Assembly: GCA_007117575.1 (NCBI GenBank)
Contig: SKGH01000092.1
Coordinates: forward strand, 1-19,336
Source of the DNA: Candidatus Kaiserbacteria bacterium
GTDB taxonomy: Bacteria > Patescibacteriota > Minisyncoccia > Phycocordibacterales > UBA918
Reading direction: 5' to 3'
Length of the DNA stretch: 19,336 nucleotides
Part shown: piece after piece, positions 6,612-16,500 of the stretch
How positions within the stretch are numbered: position 1 is the stretch's first letter
Layout of the letters: each line of letters opens with the position of its first letter
Position numbers and translations under genes: made by a program
The notes under the pieces: model-generated
The model's input: only the letters and a program-made list of their open reading frames with translations
Told to the model about the DNA's origin: nothing
Database searches by the model: none

Positions 6612-7865
6612 TTAATAAGACTTCAAACGTCGCGATTTTTCGTGTTGTCTGATCTTTTCCAACGCCTTAGCTTCTATTTGTCTTATTCGTTCTCTGGTGA
6701 CTCCAAACTCTTTACCCACTTCCTCTAAAGTATGAAAGGTGCCGTCCAAAAGACCATGTCGCATTTCCAATATTTTACGCTCTTTGTCAGACAAGGTATC
6801 GAGGATTTCTTGTATTTGATCGGTCAAAATACTATGAGCCACTTCTTGGTCAGGAGAAGTTATGCGCTCGTCGGCTATGAAGTCAGACAAGCGTGAACGA
6901 TCGTCATCGTAGCCGATGGGTAACTCCAGAGAAATTGTGTCTTGACTTATTTTTTCAATTTGATAAATCTTTTCTATTTCAACTCCCATCTCAGTAGCTA
7001 TCTCCTCCGGTACCGGATCACGACCCAAATCCTGCGACAAACGACGCGACACTTGCTTGTACTTAGCCATAGTCTCAACCATGTGTACGGGTATGCGTAT
7101 AGTCCTTGACTGATCAGCCAAAGCTCTGGTTATAGCCTGTCTTATCCACCAAGTGGCATAGGTGGAAAACTTAAAACCTTTGGTAAAATCAAACTTATCG
7201 ACCGCTTTAAACAGACCCAGATTGCCTTCTTGTATCAAATCTAAAAGAGTCAGGTCCGGCGACCTACCGACATACTTCTTAGCTATGGACACAACCAGTC
7301 TTAAGTTAGCGCGAGCCAAAAGGTTTCTCGCTTCTTCATCACCCTCACCTATTCGTTTTGCCAATACCCTTTCTTCTTGGGCTGTTAAAAGTGGGTACTG
7401 CCCTATTTCACGCAAATAAATTTGAATGGAGTCATAATTACTCTCATTACGCCGGTACGCATTTTTTCTTTCTAACAGTTCAATACTGGGATCGGGACCC
7501 AACATGCCTCCACTCTTTAAAACATCGATACCGGCAGTCCCAAAACGTTCGTACATTTCATCAAGAAAAGCTATGTCTTTTTCTATCTGGGGAAACATAC
7601 GCAGTATCTCATCGTAGGTGATATAACCACGCTCTCGTCCGATACGCATTAACTCAGCCGCTTTTATCTCCAGTACTCTGGAAAACTTTTTATTGACCGG
7701 AGTCTCCGGTTTGCTTACTTTTGTTGTTTTTTTTACTGTAGCTTTACCGGCTTTTACTTTTTGATTTTTATTTGTGACTTTTTTGTTCACTTTTTTAGTG
7801 GCAACTTTGGTGGTTGCTTTTTTTGTTTCAGTGGTATTTTTTTTGGTTGTCTTTTTGGTTACCAT
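6612..7865 (-). CDS. rpoD: RNA polymerase primary sigma factor (sigma-70/SigA)
   Basis: A 417-residue housekeeping sigma factor. Residues 1-60 form a low-complexity basic tail with about 21 Lys and 14 Thr. A region 1.1-like segment follows (GRERGYITYDEIL, from residue 76), then region 1.2 (IYLREIGQYPLLT). Region 2 has NLRLVVSIAKKY, LDLIQEGNLGLFKAVDKFD and YATWWIRQAITRALADQSRT. Regions 3 and 4 end with the helix-turn-helix TLEEVGKEFGVTRERIRQIE. The -10 and -35 reading residues are those of E. coli sigma-70, consistent with the TATAAT/TTGACA-like promoters seen here. The ATG at 7865 is chosen over an in-frame TTG at 7889, because a promoter lies over that upstream stretch. It sits downstream of dnaG, as in the classical macromolecular-synthesis operon. 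Confidence 0.97.
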   Translation of the reverse strand: MVTKKTTKKNTTETKKATTKVATKKVNKKVTNKNQKVKAGKATVKKTTKVSKPETPVNKKFSRVLEIKAAELMRIGRERGYITYDEILRMFPQIEKDIAFLDEMYERFGTAGIDVLKSGGMLGPDPSIELLERKNAYRRNESNYDSIQIYLREIGQYPLLTAQEERVLAKRIGEGDEEARNLLARANLRLVVSIAKKYVGRSPDLTLLDLIQEGNLGLFKAVDKFDFTKGFKFSTYATWWIRQAITRALADQSRTIRIPVHMVETMAKYKQVSRRLSQDLGRDPVPEEIATEMGVEIEKIYQIEKISQDTISLELPIGYDDDRSRLSDFIADERITSPDQEVAHSILTDQIQEILDTLSDKERKILEMRHGLLDGTFHTLEEVGKEFGVTRERIRQIEAKALEKIRQHEKSRRLKSY

Positions 7866-7875
7866 AATGTGTGCA

Positions 7876-7904
7876 ACTATATCTTGCAATTGTTATTTAG
7901 TCCA
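7876..7904 (-). promoter_or_regulatory. Candidate promoter for rpoD
   Basis: Minus strand: TGGACT (7899-7904), a 17 bp spacer and TATAGT (7876-7881). The predicted start near 7869 leaves only a 3-5 nt leader before the ATG at 7865. It lies in the 76 bp gap between dnaG and rpoD, so rpoD could be expressed independently of dnaG. Confidence 0.5.
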
Positions 7905-7941
7905 GTGCTAAAAATCCATTGTATATAACATTTAACTGTAA

Positions 7942-9714
7942 CTATTGATTATTAAATATCCCTACATCGAAAGAACCGCCAAAACTTTTACTTTTAGCCA
8001 TAGCTATCTTTCCTAAACATGCTTCTATGGCTGACTGGTCATTTTCCGCCTCTGCTTGTGCTAATTCTTTTTTGGCATTATCCAACTCCGCTTTTGCTAT
8101 CGCCACCGTAAGCTCATTCAATCTATCAACCAAATCGTTTTTTACGGTCTTTATATCATGATTAGATAAATACCGCTCCAACAGCAAAATCTGTCTGCTT
8201 TTTTTCGGCAAAGGCATGTCTTGAAGGATGACCTGTGAATCAATAGAAAAATTCTCTACCAGTACATTACGTAAAGCAACAGCGATTTCTTCATCCAAAA
8301 CCTCAACGCATAAAGATAAATACTCAATCAGAACTGTGTATCGATTATTTTTTTCTTGCTTCAACACCGCTTCGGTTGAAATTTCCGGTGCTGAGTTGGT
8401 TACACCATCGTTATTACCTTTTTGACCGGAGGCCTGTTCACGAATCCGCCTTAACTCAATATACACCGCCTCACTAGTGGTGCCAATGCGTTCAGCAATG
8501 CCGGCGCCAAAATGTTCCTGATCTATTACGTTTGGTATCAAAGTTACCAAAGGCAACAACTCTTCTCTGACCCTTAATTTACAAGCTCTCGCGTCTCGAC
8601 TTGAATTTTCAATATGCGTTAAAATGTACTCAATAACCGGCTTCGCTTGTCCTATGGCACGCTTGAATTCGGAATGGTCTTTGTTTATCAGATCGGCCGG
8701 ATCCATGCCCTCAGGCATCAAAGCCACCTTAACATCCATACCTCTTTTAAGCATTAACTCTGAAGATCTAAAGGAAGCCTTTAATCCGGCACGATCGTTA
8801 TCCAAAGCTAAAACTACATTGTTGGATAAACGTTGCAACAAAGAAACATGATTTTCAGTCAAGGCTGTACCGGAAACCGCCACGGCATTTACATATCCGG
8901 CCTGATGGGCCAATACCACGTCAAACTGACCCTCCACGATTAGAGAAAAATTTAAAGAACGTATACCTTGTTTGGCTTGATAATAACCAAACATGGTATT
9001 TGACTTGTTAAACAGATCCGTCTCGGGCGAATTAACATATTTTGGAGCATCACTATCAGAGTTTAATATCCTGCCGGAATAACCTACCACCCTACCACCC
9101 GGATCACTAATCGGAAACATGATCCGATCACGAAAATGATCATAAGGTTCTTTTCCTTCACCGGCCTTTTTTACCAACCCCACCGACACCAGATCATCGT
9201 CAGTAAAGCCGACTTTGGTTAACTCTTGATAGAGTAAGCGCCAGCCATATCGGGGAGGGCCGGGGGCATATCCGACACGCCACAGCGCCAAAGTAGAAGG
9301 TTTCAAACCACGCTCTTTTAAGTAAGCCTTGGCATCCTCATCATCAGCCAACTTTGAAGTAAAAAACCGCGTCGCTTCCTCCAGTGCTTCAAACTGTCTA
9401 TCCCTACGGTCTCGTTTCTTGGGGTCTACCGCCTGTAACTCCACTCCGGCTTTCTCTGCTAAGATCTTTAACGCTCCCTTGAAATCCACTCCTTCCATTT
9501 TCTGCACAAAAGTGAAGATGTCTCCACCCTGACTTGAGGAAAAACAATAGTACATACCCTTGTCAGGCGAGACATAGAAAGAAGGTGTTTTTTCGTTTGT
9601 GAAAGGTGATTTTCCTTTAAGACTTTTACCGGACGGTTGTAAACTCACGTACCACGCGACCACGTCAACTATGGACAACCTGTCTTTTATCTCTTGAATG
9701 GGGTCATTAGTCAT
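7942..9714 (-). CDS. dnaG: DNA primase DnaG with a degenerate zinc-binding domain
   Basis: A 590-residue primase that makes RNA primers at the replication fork. The N-terminal zinc-binding fold is recognisable (SPFTNEKTPSFYV, then MYYCFSSSQGGDIF), but of the four canonical ligands (CPFH...CFGC) only C57 remains; the others are S36, T39 and S60. The catalytic core is intact: TOPRIM glutamate E261 in EGQFD, D305/D307 in DNDRAG, and GMDPADLI further on. The C-terminal ~170 residues are helical and charged, as expected for a helicase-interaction domain, but not strongly conserved. The ATG at 9714 has no Shine-Dalgarno. The gene follows rpoC by 84 bp; a weak hairpin (aagatc 9742-9747/gatctt 9754-9759) in that gap lacks a T-run. 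Confidence 0.96.
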   Translation of the reverse strand: MTNDPIQEIKDRLSIVDVVAWYVSLQPSGKSLKGKSPFTNEKTPSFYVSPDKGMYYCFSSSQGGDIFTFVQKMEGVDFKGALKILAEKAGVELQAVDPKKRDRRDRQFEALEEATRFFTSKLADDEDAKAYLKERGLKPSTLALWRVGYAPGPPRYGWRLLYQELTKVGFTDDDLVSVGLVKKAGEGKEPYDHFRDRIMFPISDPGGRVVGYSGRILNSDSDAPKYVNSPETDLFNKSNTMFGYYQAKQGIRSLNFSLIVEGQFDVVLAHQAGYVNAVAVSGTALTENHVSLLQRLSNNVVLALDNDRAGLKASFRSSELMLKRGMDVKVALMPEGMDPADLINKDHSEFKRAIGQAKPVIEYILTHIENSSRDARACKLRVREELLPLVTLIPNVIDQEHFGAGIAERIGTTSEAVYIELRRIREQASGQKGNNDGVTNSAPEISTEAVLKQEKNNRYTVLIEYLSLCVEVLDEEIAVALRNVLVENFSIDSQVILQDMPLPKKSRQILLLERYLSNHDIKTVKNDLVDRLNELTVAIAKAELDNAKKELAQAEAENDQSAIEACLGKIAMAKSKSFGGSFDVGIFNNQ

Positions 9715-9798
9715 AATTATGAGAACTGCTCTTATACCTGTAAGATCATAAGCGATCTTTACCGGCTGAATTACGACACCCTTTAGCTTTAAACAAAA

Positions 9799-12700
9799 CT
9801 ATCCCTCTCTTTCCAAAGATTCTTGCAAGTCAGATATCATTTCATATTTTCTTGATCCGGCAAAACCGGTTCCGGCCGGTATCAGTTTACCTATGATCAC
9901 GTTTTCCATAAGACCCGCCAAATCATCATAACCCCCCTTTACGGCGGCGTTTATAAGCACACGGGTAGTGTTCTGGAAAGAGGCGGCCGATAAGAAACTT
10001 TTTCTGGACAAAGACGCTTCAGTAATACCCATTATGATGCGCTCGGATTTCGCCGGTTGCTTATCTTTATTTCTAAGTTTTTCATTGACCTCAGACACTA
10101 TCCAAGCTTCAACCACCTCACCGGGGGTGAAATGACTATCGCCTGAAGAAGTTATCTTTACTCTTCCCATCATCTGTTTGACTATCAACTCAATATGCTT
10201 ACGAGAAATGGTAACACCCTGTAGCTCGTATATTTTGTTTACTTCTGAGATTATATAGTCTTGAGTCATTTCTTTGGTCCCATACTTAAACAGGTCAGGC
10301 AAGTAAGCCGAACCGTCGGTTAACAATTGACCGGCAACCACTTTCTCACCTTTAGATACCTTGATGGTTCTCTTAATACTGGTCTCATACTCTATGGTAT
10401 CGCTCTTCTTGGGAGCATATTTAGAACCTTTGTCCACAGCTACCACAATCACTTTATCTCTACCCACCACTTTCACTTCAGTAACGAAACCGTCAGTCTT
10501 CGAGATAACAGCCGGTGCCTTCGGTATCCTTTTTTCGAACACCTCCTCTACTCGAGGCAAACCTTGAGTTACGTCTTCTTCTGTAGAAGCCGCGCCACCA
10601 ACGTGTTTGGTATTCATGGTCAACTGCGTACCCGGCTCACCGATGGCTTGCGCCGCAATGGTACCAACCGCCTCACCGATATCAACCAACTTGTTTGTTG
10701 TCAAATCGACTCCATAACACTGCTGACAAACCCCTCTTAAAGTTTGACAGGTCATTGGAGAACGAACCGCTACGGATTCACAAGTTGATTCTTCAATGGC
10801 AAGAGCATCACGACGAGTCAACAAGTGCCCTTTTTCAAAAAGAACATTGCCCTCGGCATCAACAGCGTCTTTAGCTAACACTCTACCGCGAATGGCTTTA
10901 GAAAAAGCGATCTCTATACCGGAAGCGCTTAACCTACCTATTGTGGTAAACTCTTTCGTCTTACAATCATGCTCAGTCACAATAGCATCCTGAGCCGCCA
11001 CGAACAGACGTCTGGTCAGATAACCGGCTTTAGCGGTCTGCAATGCGGTGTCAGCCAAACCCTTACGCGAGCCGGTAGTGGTGGTGAAATACTCAATGGG
11101 ACTCATACCTTCCTTCATGGACGAGGTTACTGGAAACTCAACAGTTTGTCCCCGTGTATTCATTATCAACCCCTTCATACCTACCATCTGAGATATCTGT
11201 CGCATGGAACCTCGGGCTCCGGACTTCAACATGTCATAAGCGGAACCGTTTTCATCCAACTCATCCGGTATGACCTCTTCCAACTTACTTTTGGTTTTGT
11301 GCCATATTTCCACTATCATTCTTCTACGCTCATCACGCGACACCAAACCTTCGTCATAATAACTAATAACTTGCCTCTCTTCTTCTCTGGCAGATTCGAT
11401 TATCTCAGCTTTTTGCTTAGGCACCACCAACTCATCTATACCCCAAGTAACACCGGAGACCGTGGCATATTGAAAACCAAATTTTTTCACCTTATCCACT
11501 ACCGGCGCCACCGACTCGACCCCCCTGTCGTCTATAAGATTTATGATCAGAGTAAAAAGATCACGCTGACCAACCGTCTCGTTAATGTACGGATAGTCAT
11601 GAGGTAATACGCTGTTAAACAACAAACGTCCTACACTGGTCTCAAACACCTGATTGGCGTATTCGGCATATTTGGGTGTGTCAGTGGCTAAGACCTTTAT
11701 TTTGGCACGTATGTCCACCAAACCATAATCGTAGGCATTGATGGCATCGTTAGGAGAAGAAAAAGCTTTCCCTTCTCCTGTTTTACCGTCCACAACTTTG
11801 GTCATCCAAAATGAACCCAAGGCCATATCCATCAAAGACTCAGACACCACCGGCTCCGCCGAGCCTGGCTTAAGGATGTTCATGTTGGCTGAGATTATTT
11901 CCTTTGCTTCCAGTTGCGCCTCTTTAGACAAAGGTACGTGTACGGCCATCTGGTCACCATCGAAGTCAGCGTTAAACGCGCGACAAACCAGAGGGTGTAT
12001 CTGAATTGCGTTACCCTCAATCAAAACCGGTCTGAAAGCCTGTATACCTTGACGGTGCAAGGTTGGTGCTCGGTTTAACAAAACATGTTTATCTTTAATA
12101 ACGTCCTCAAGAATAGCCCACACTTCAGATACACCGTCTTCTATCAGGCGCCCCGCACCTCGTATGTTGTATGCCAACTCCAAACGTAACAACTCGGCAA
12201 TAACAAAAGGACGAAACAGTTCCAGAGCCATGTGTTTAGGTAAACCACACTGGTCCAATCTCAGTTCGGGACCAATTACGATCACAGAGCGTCCGGAGTA
12301 GTCAACACGCTTACCCAATAGGTTCTGTCGGAAATACCCTTGCTTGCTCTTCAAATAATCAGACAGGGACTTAAGCGGTCTGCGCTGTGCTTGACTCATG
12401 GTTGAATAAGCACTACCTCCATGTCGTATAGAATTATCCACCAAGGCATCTACCGCCTCTTGCAGAATTCTCTTTTCATTTCTAAGTATCACATCAGGTG
12501 CCATGATGTCTATCAACTTCTTTAGACGATTATTTCTGTTGATCACTCGGCGATACAGATCGTTAAGGTCGGAAGAAGCATGTCGCCCACCCTCAAGCGC
12601 CACCATCGGTCGCAAGGCCGGCGGTATAACAGGAATACGACGCAAGAACATCCACTCCGGTCTCACGCCCGAATGAATCATACCGCGTATCATGTTTAAT

Positions 12701-13473
12701 CTCTTATCTAATTTAACCCTTTCGGCCGCACCAACTTTTTCTCTTTGAGCTTCCAATTCGTCACGCAGTTTAGGCAGATCAATATTCTTGCAAATATCGT
12801 ATATCGATTCCGCGCCTATCTTGGCTTCAAACAAAGTTGAATACTTAACCGAATGTTTATGAAAAGCATTTTCATCAAGCACCATACCCACATTTAAACG
12901 CTCTATCTCATTTTTCATCTCCATCATGCGGTCTTTCAATGCCTGCCTTGCCTCATCACCTTTCAATTCTTTATATTTAGACTTAAATTCAATATCCAAC
13001 TCCTTTAACAGCCTCTTTCGCTCTTCTTCTGATACTTTGGTCACTATATAACCGGCAAAATATATAACCTTCTCTAAAGAAGTGGCCGTGATACCCAACA
13101 GCATGGCTATACGACTGGGCACACCTCGTAAAAACCAAATGTGTGACACAGGCACGCATAAGTCTATGTGACCCATTCTTTCTCGCCTGACAATCGAACG
13201 TGTTACCTCTACCCCGCACTTCTCACATTCTATCCCCTTATAACGTATGCCTCTATACTTTTTACACGCACACTCATAGTCCTCTACCGGGCCAAAAATT
13301 CTCTCGTCAAACAAACCGTATTTTTCCGGTCTTTGTGTTCTGTAGTTGATGGTCTCAGGTTTGGTAACTTCTCCGTATGACCAGTCCAATATTTCATCCG
13401 GTGAGGCTAACTTGAGCCCTATAGCTTCCAATTCTGAAGCTGTATATCGCTTTTTTGTGGTATTTTTTTCCAT
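9799..13473 (-). CDS. rpoC: DNA-directed RNA polymerase subunit beta'
   Basis: A 1224-residue beta' subunit forming the clamp and much of the active centre. The N-terminal zinc ribbon has C68, C70, C83 and C86. The catalytic Mg-binding loop NADFDGDQM is at 501-509 (D503, D505, D507). The bridge-helix/trigger-loop region contains TTTGSRKGLADTALQTAKAGYLTRRL. The second zinc site is formed by C837 (EHDC) and C909, C916 and C919 (TCQTLRGVCQQC). The C-terminal part ends with the usual TGFAGSRKY-like segment. Length is near that of compact bacterial beta' proteins without large lineage insertions. It starts 31 bp after the rpoB stop, so rpoB and rpoC are almost certainly one transcript. No Shine-Dalgarno is visible before the ATG. 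Confidence 0.98.
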   Translation of the reverse strand: MEKNTTKKRYTASELEAIGLKLASPDEILDWSYGEVTKPETINYRTQRPEKYGLFDERIFGPVEDYECACKKYRGIRYKGIECEKCGVEVTRSIVRRERMGHIDLCVPVSHIWFLRGVPSRIAMLLGITATSLEKVIYFAGYIVTKVSEEERKRLLKELDIEFKSKYKELKGDEARQALKDRMMEMKNEIERLNVGMVLDENAFHKHSVKYSTLFEAKIGAESIYDICKNIDLPKLRDELEAQREKVGAAERVKLDKRLNMIRGMIHSGVRPEWMFLRRIPVIPPALRPMVALEGGRHASSDLNDLYRRVINRNNRLKKLIDIMAPDVILRNEKRILQEAVDALVDNSIRHGGSAYSTMSQAQRRPLKSLSDYLKSKQGYFRQNLLGKRVDYSGRSVIVIGPELRLDQCGLPKHMALELFRPFVIAELLRLELAYNIRGAGRLIEDGVSEVWAILEDVIKDKHVLLNRAPTLHRQGIQAFRPVLIEGNAIQIHPLVCRAFNADFDGDQMAVHVPLSKEAQLEAKEIISANMNILKPGSAEPVVSESLMDMALGSFWMTKVVDGKTGEGKAFSSPNDAINAYDYGLVDIRAKIKVLATDTPKYAEYANQVFETSVGRLLFNSVLPHDYPYINETVGQRDLFTLIINLIDDRGVESVAPVVDKVKKFGFQYATVSGVTWGIDELVVPKQKAEIIESAREEERQVISYYDEGLVSRDERRRMIVEIWHKTKSKLEEVIPDELDENGSAYDMLKSGARGSMRQISQMVGMKGLIMNTRGQTVEFPVTSSMKEGMSPIEYFTTTTGSRKGLADTALQTAKAGYLTRRLFVAAQDAIVTEHDCKTKEFTTIGRLSASGIEIAFSKAIRGRVLAKDAVDAEGNVLFEKGHLLTRRDALAIEESTCESVAVRSPMTCQTLRGVCQQCYGVDLTTNKLVDIGEAVGTIAAQAIGEPGTQLTMNTKHVGGAASTEEDVTQGLPRVEEVFEKRIPKAPAVISKTDGFVTEVKVVGRDKVIVVAVDKGSKYAPKKSDTIEYETSIKRTIKVSKGEKVVAGQLLTDGSAYLPDLFKYGTKEMTQDYIISEVNKIYELQGVTISRKHIELIVKQMMGRVKITSSGDSHFTPGEVVEAWIVSEVNEKLRNKDKQPAKSERIIMGITEASLSRKSFLSAASFQNTTRVLINAAVKGGYDDLAGLMENVIIGKLIPAGTGFAGSRKYEMISDLQESLEREG

Positions 13474-13504
13474 AAAAATTACAATTAAAAATTAGTACCG
13501 GCCA

Positions 13505-16500
13505 TTAAACATCTTCCACTCTTTTGTGACTGAGTTGATCTTCTTTACGTATCAGTTGCACATTAAGAGCCAATCCACGCAATTGATTGACTAACACATT
13601 AAAGGCCGCCGGAATGTGTGGATGACTTATCCTTTCGCCACGGACAATGGCATCGAAAGCGGCTGACCGTCCCACTATGTCGTCTGACTTTATTGTTAAC
13701 ATCTCACGCAAAGTATAAGCGGCACCATAACCCAACAGTGCCCAGACTTCCATTTCACCAAATCTCTGACCACCTACTTGCGCCTTACCGCCTAAAGGTT
13801 GTTGTGTAATCAGTGAATAAGGGCCAATAGACCGCATGTGTATCTTGTCTTCTACCATGTGGTGAAGCTTTAGTATATACATGTAACCGACTGCGATTCT
13901 TTGATCAAAAGTCTCACCGGTACGCCCGTCACGTAAACTCATTTTTCCATCTGGAGACAAACCGGCTGCTACTAACTCTTCTTTTATTTCGCTTTCGGTG
14001 GCAGAAGCGAAAGGTGGCACTATGGCTTGATAGCCAAGCGTGTTGGCCGCCATACCCAAATGCAACTCCAATATCTGACCAAGGTTCATACGACTGGGTA
14101 CGCCTAAGGGGGTAAGTATCATATCAATAGGGCGACCGTCCTCAGTGTAGGGCATATCTTCCTCAGGTAATATTCTGGAGATAACACCCTTATTTCCATG
14201 ACGACCGGCCAACTTATCACCAACAGATACGTTTCTAACCTGCGCCACGGTAATATGTATTCTCTTTATCACTCCACTCTCTAACTGATCTCCGTTTTCT
14301 CGAGAGAATATTTTAACTCCTATCACTCTTCCTCGCTTACCGGCCTCCAGACGTAAAGAAGTATCTTTAACGTCTTTTGCTTTCTCTCCAAATATGGAAC
14401 GCAACAAACGCTCTTCCGGTGTTAACTGTGCTTCACCCTTTGGTGTTACTTTACCGACTAAAATATCACCCGGTCTAACCTCGGCACCGATTCGAATGAC
14501 TCCGCACTCATCCAGATTTCTTAACTTTAACTCACTAACGTTTGGTATATCAGGTGTAGTCACTTCCGGTCCCAATTTAGTATCACGCACAGACACTTCC
14601 AGCTCTTCCAGATGAATAGTGGAAAATTTACTCTTCTTTACCAATCTTTCTGAAATGATTATGGCATCTTCGTAGTTAGCGCCACTCCAACTCATAAAAG
14701 CCACCATAACATTTTGTCCCAAAGCCATTTGACCGGTATCCGTTGAAGAAGTGTCAGCTATAACATCGCCTCTTTTTAATTTTTGACCGACACTAACCGC
14801 CAAACGATGATAAAAAGCGGAAAAATCATTGGTCCTTTGAAAAGTGGTCAGGCGGTATTCATGCTTCTTTCCGTCTTCATGTTTTACCACCACATGGTTT
14901 GCGTCCGCCTCCACCACTTCACCATGAGCCACCGCGGTGATAACCCGACCCGTATCTTTTGACACCATCTCTTCCACACCAGTAGCCACTATCGGCGCCT
15001 CCGGTATGAGACAAGGAGTTGCCTGTTTCTGCATGTTACTACCCATCAAAGTACGGTTGGCGTCATCGTGATTGAGAAACGGTATCATGGATGCCGCCAC
15101 TGAAAAAGCTTGATTGGTGGCGATATCCATCAGATCTATCTCTTTACTGGGAACAAAACGAGGTTCGCTGTTTCTACGACTACCCACAAAGTCTGGAACT
15201 ATTTTACCCTTATCATCAACCTCGACGGCAGCGTGAGCTATGGTGTAGCCTTCCTCCTCATGAGCATTTAAATATACTATTTCATCAGTCACCTTCCCGT
15301 TCTTTACCCTTACGTAAGGAGTTTCAATGATACCGAACCGGTTCACTCTGGCGTACATCGACAACCTTAATATCAAACCGATGTTTGGACCCTCCGGAGT
15401 ATGGATGGGGCAAAGTCTGCCGTAATGACTAGGGTGTACGTCTCGCACCTCAAAACCGGCTCTTTCTCTGGTTAGCCCTCCCGGACCTAAAGCGGAGACA
15501 GTTCGCAGATGCTCCAACTCAGTTAGAGTATTTTGCTGTTGCATAAACTGAGACAACTGCATGGCGGTAAAAAATTCTTTTATCGACGCCTGCAATGGCC
15601 TCGGGTTTACTATCTGAACAGGCAAAGATGTTTCTGACTCAATAGTTGACATCCTGTCCTGAATATTTCTTTTCATGCGAGTCATGCCAACACGCACTCG
15701 TTGCTGTATCATCTCACCAAAATAACGCACCCGACGAAAACCAAGGTGGTCAATATCGTCTGCCTGAGCACCGGAGGTATGATTTAGTTTTATGATGTTG
15801 CTGATTATCAGACTCAGGTCTTCAAGTGAAATGGTCCTTTTCTCCGTAGCCACAGAGTCTGTAGGCATACCGAAACGCTCATTGAAATGATGGCGACCGA
15901 TTTCAGACAGGTCGTACCTTTCCTCTGAGAATAAAGAATTGATAAACTCTTTTGCGTTATCGACGGTGGCAAGATCGCCATCGCGTAGTCTTTTATAAAC
16001 TTCAATATATGACTCATCGGTGCTTTTCGCCGGATCTTTAGCTAAAGTGGCGTTAAGATACTCCTTGCCACGCTTAATCTCTCCGAAGAATGATTCCAAT
16101 TCTTTCTTACCGGACAAACCCATCACTCTTAAAAATGAAGTGATGGCCAGTTTCTTTTTGCGGTCTATTTTGATGTAAATACCCTGATCAATATCGGTTT
16201 CTATCTCTATCCAAGCACCTCGGGCCGGTATTATCTTAGCGCCAAAGAAAGGACGCCCTTTTATCTCTTGACTTGTGAAAAATATACCGTAAGAACGAGC
16301 CAACTGAGGCACAATCACCCTCTCCACCCCGTTAATTATAAAGGTTCCATGCTCTGTCATGACCGGAACATCGGCCATAAAAACCTCTTGCTCCTTGGCA
16401 CTATCAAAACTCTTATTATTAAGGACAATTGTCGCTCTAATGGGAGCGTCATAAGTTAACTTATTAGCTTTGGCAAATTCAGGAGTACATTTGGGAGCAC

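Noticed and set aside
7866..7889. An 8-residue N-terminal extension of the sigma factor from a TTG codon
   Set aside because: A promoter -10 box lies over the extension, so the mRNA would start downstream of it.
9742..9759. Possible terminator between rpoC and dnaG
   Set aside because: The stem is only 6 bp and no T-run follows on the minus strand, so I would not separate the genes on this evidence.
10327..11607. Long open frames on the plus strand opposite rpoC
   Set aside because: They are antisense to strongly conserved rpoC sequence, have implausible compositions and lack start signals. They are shadows of the real gene.
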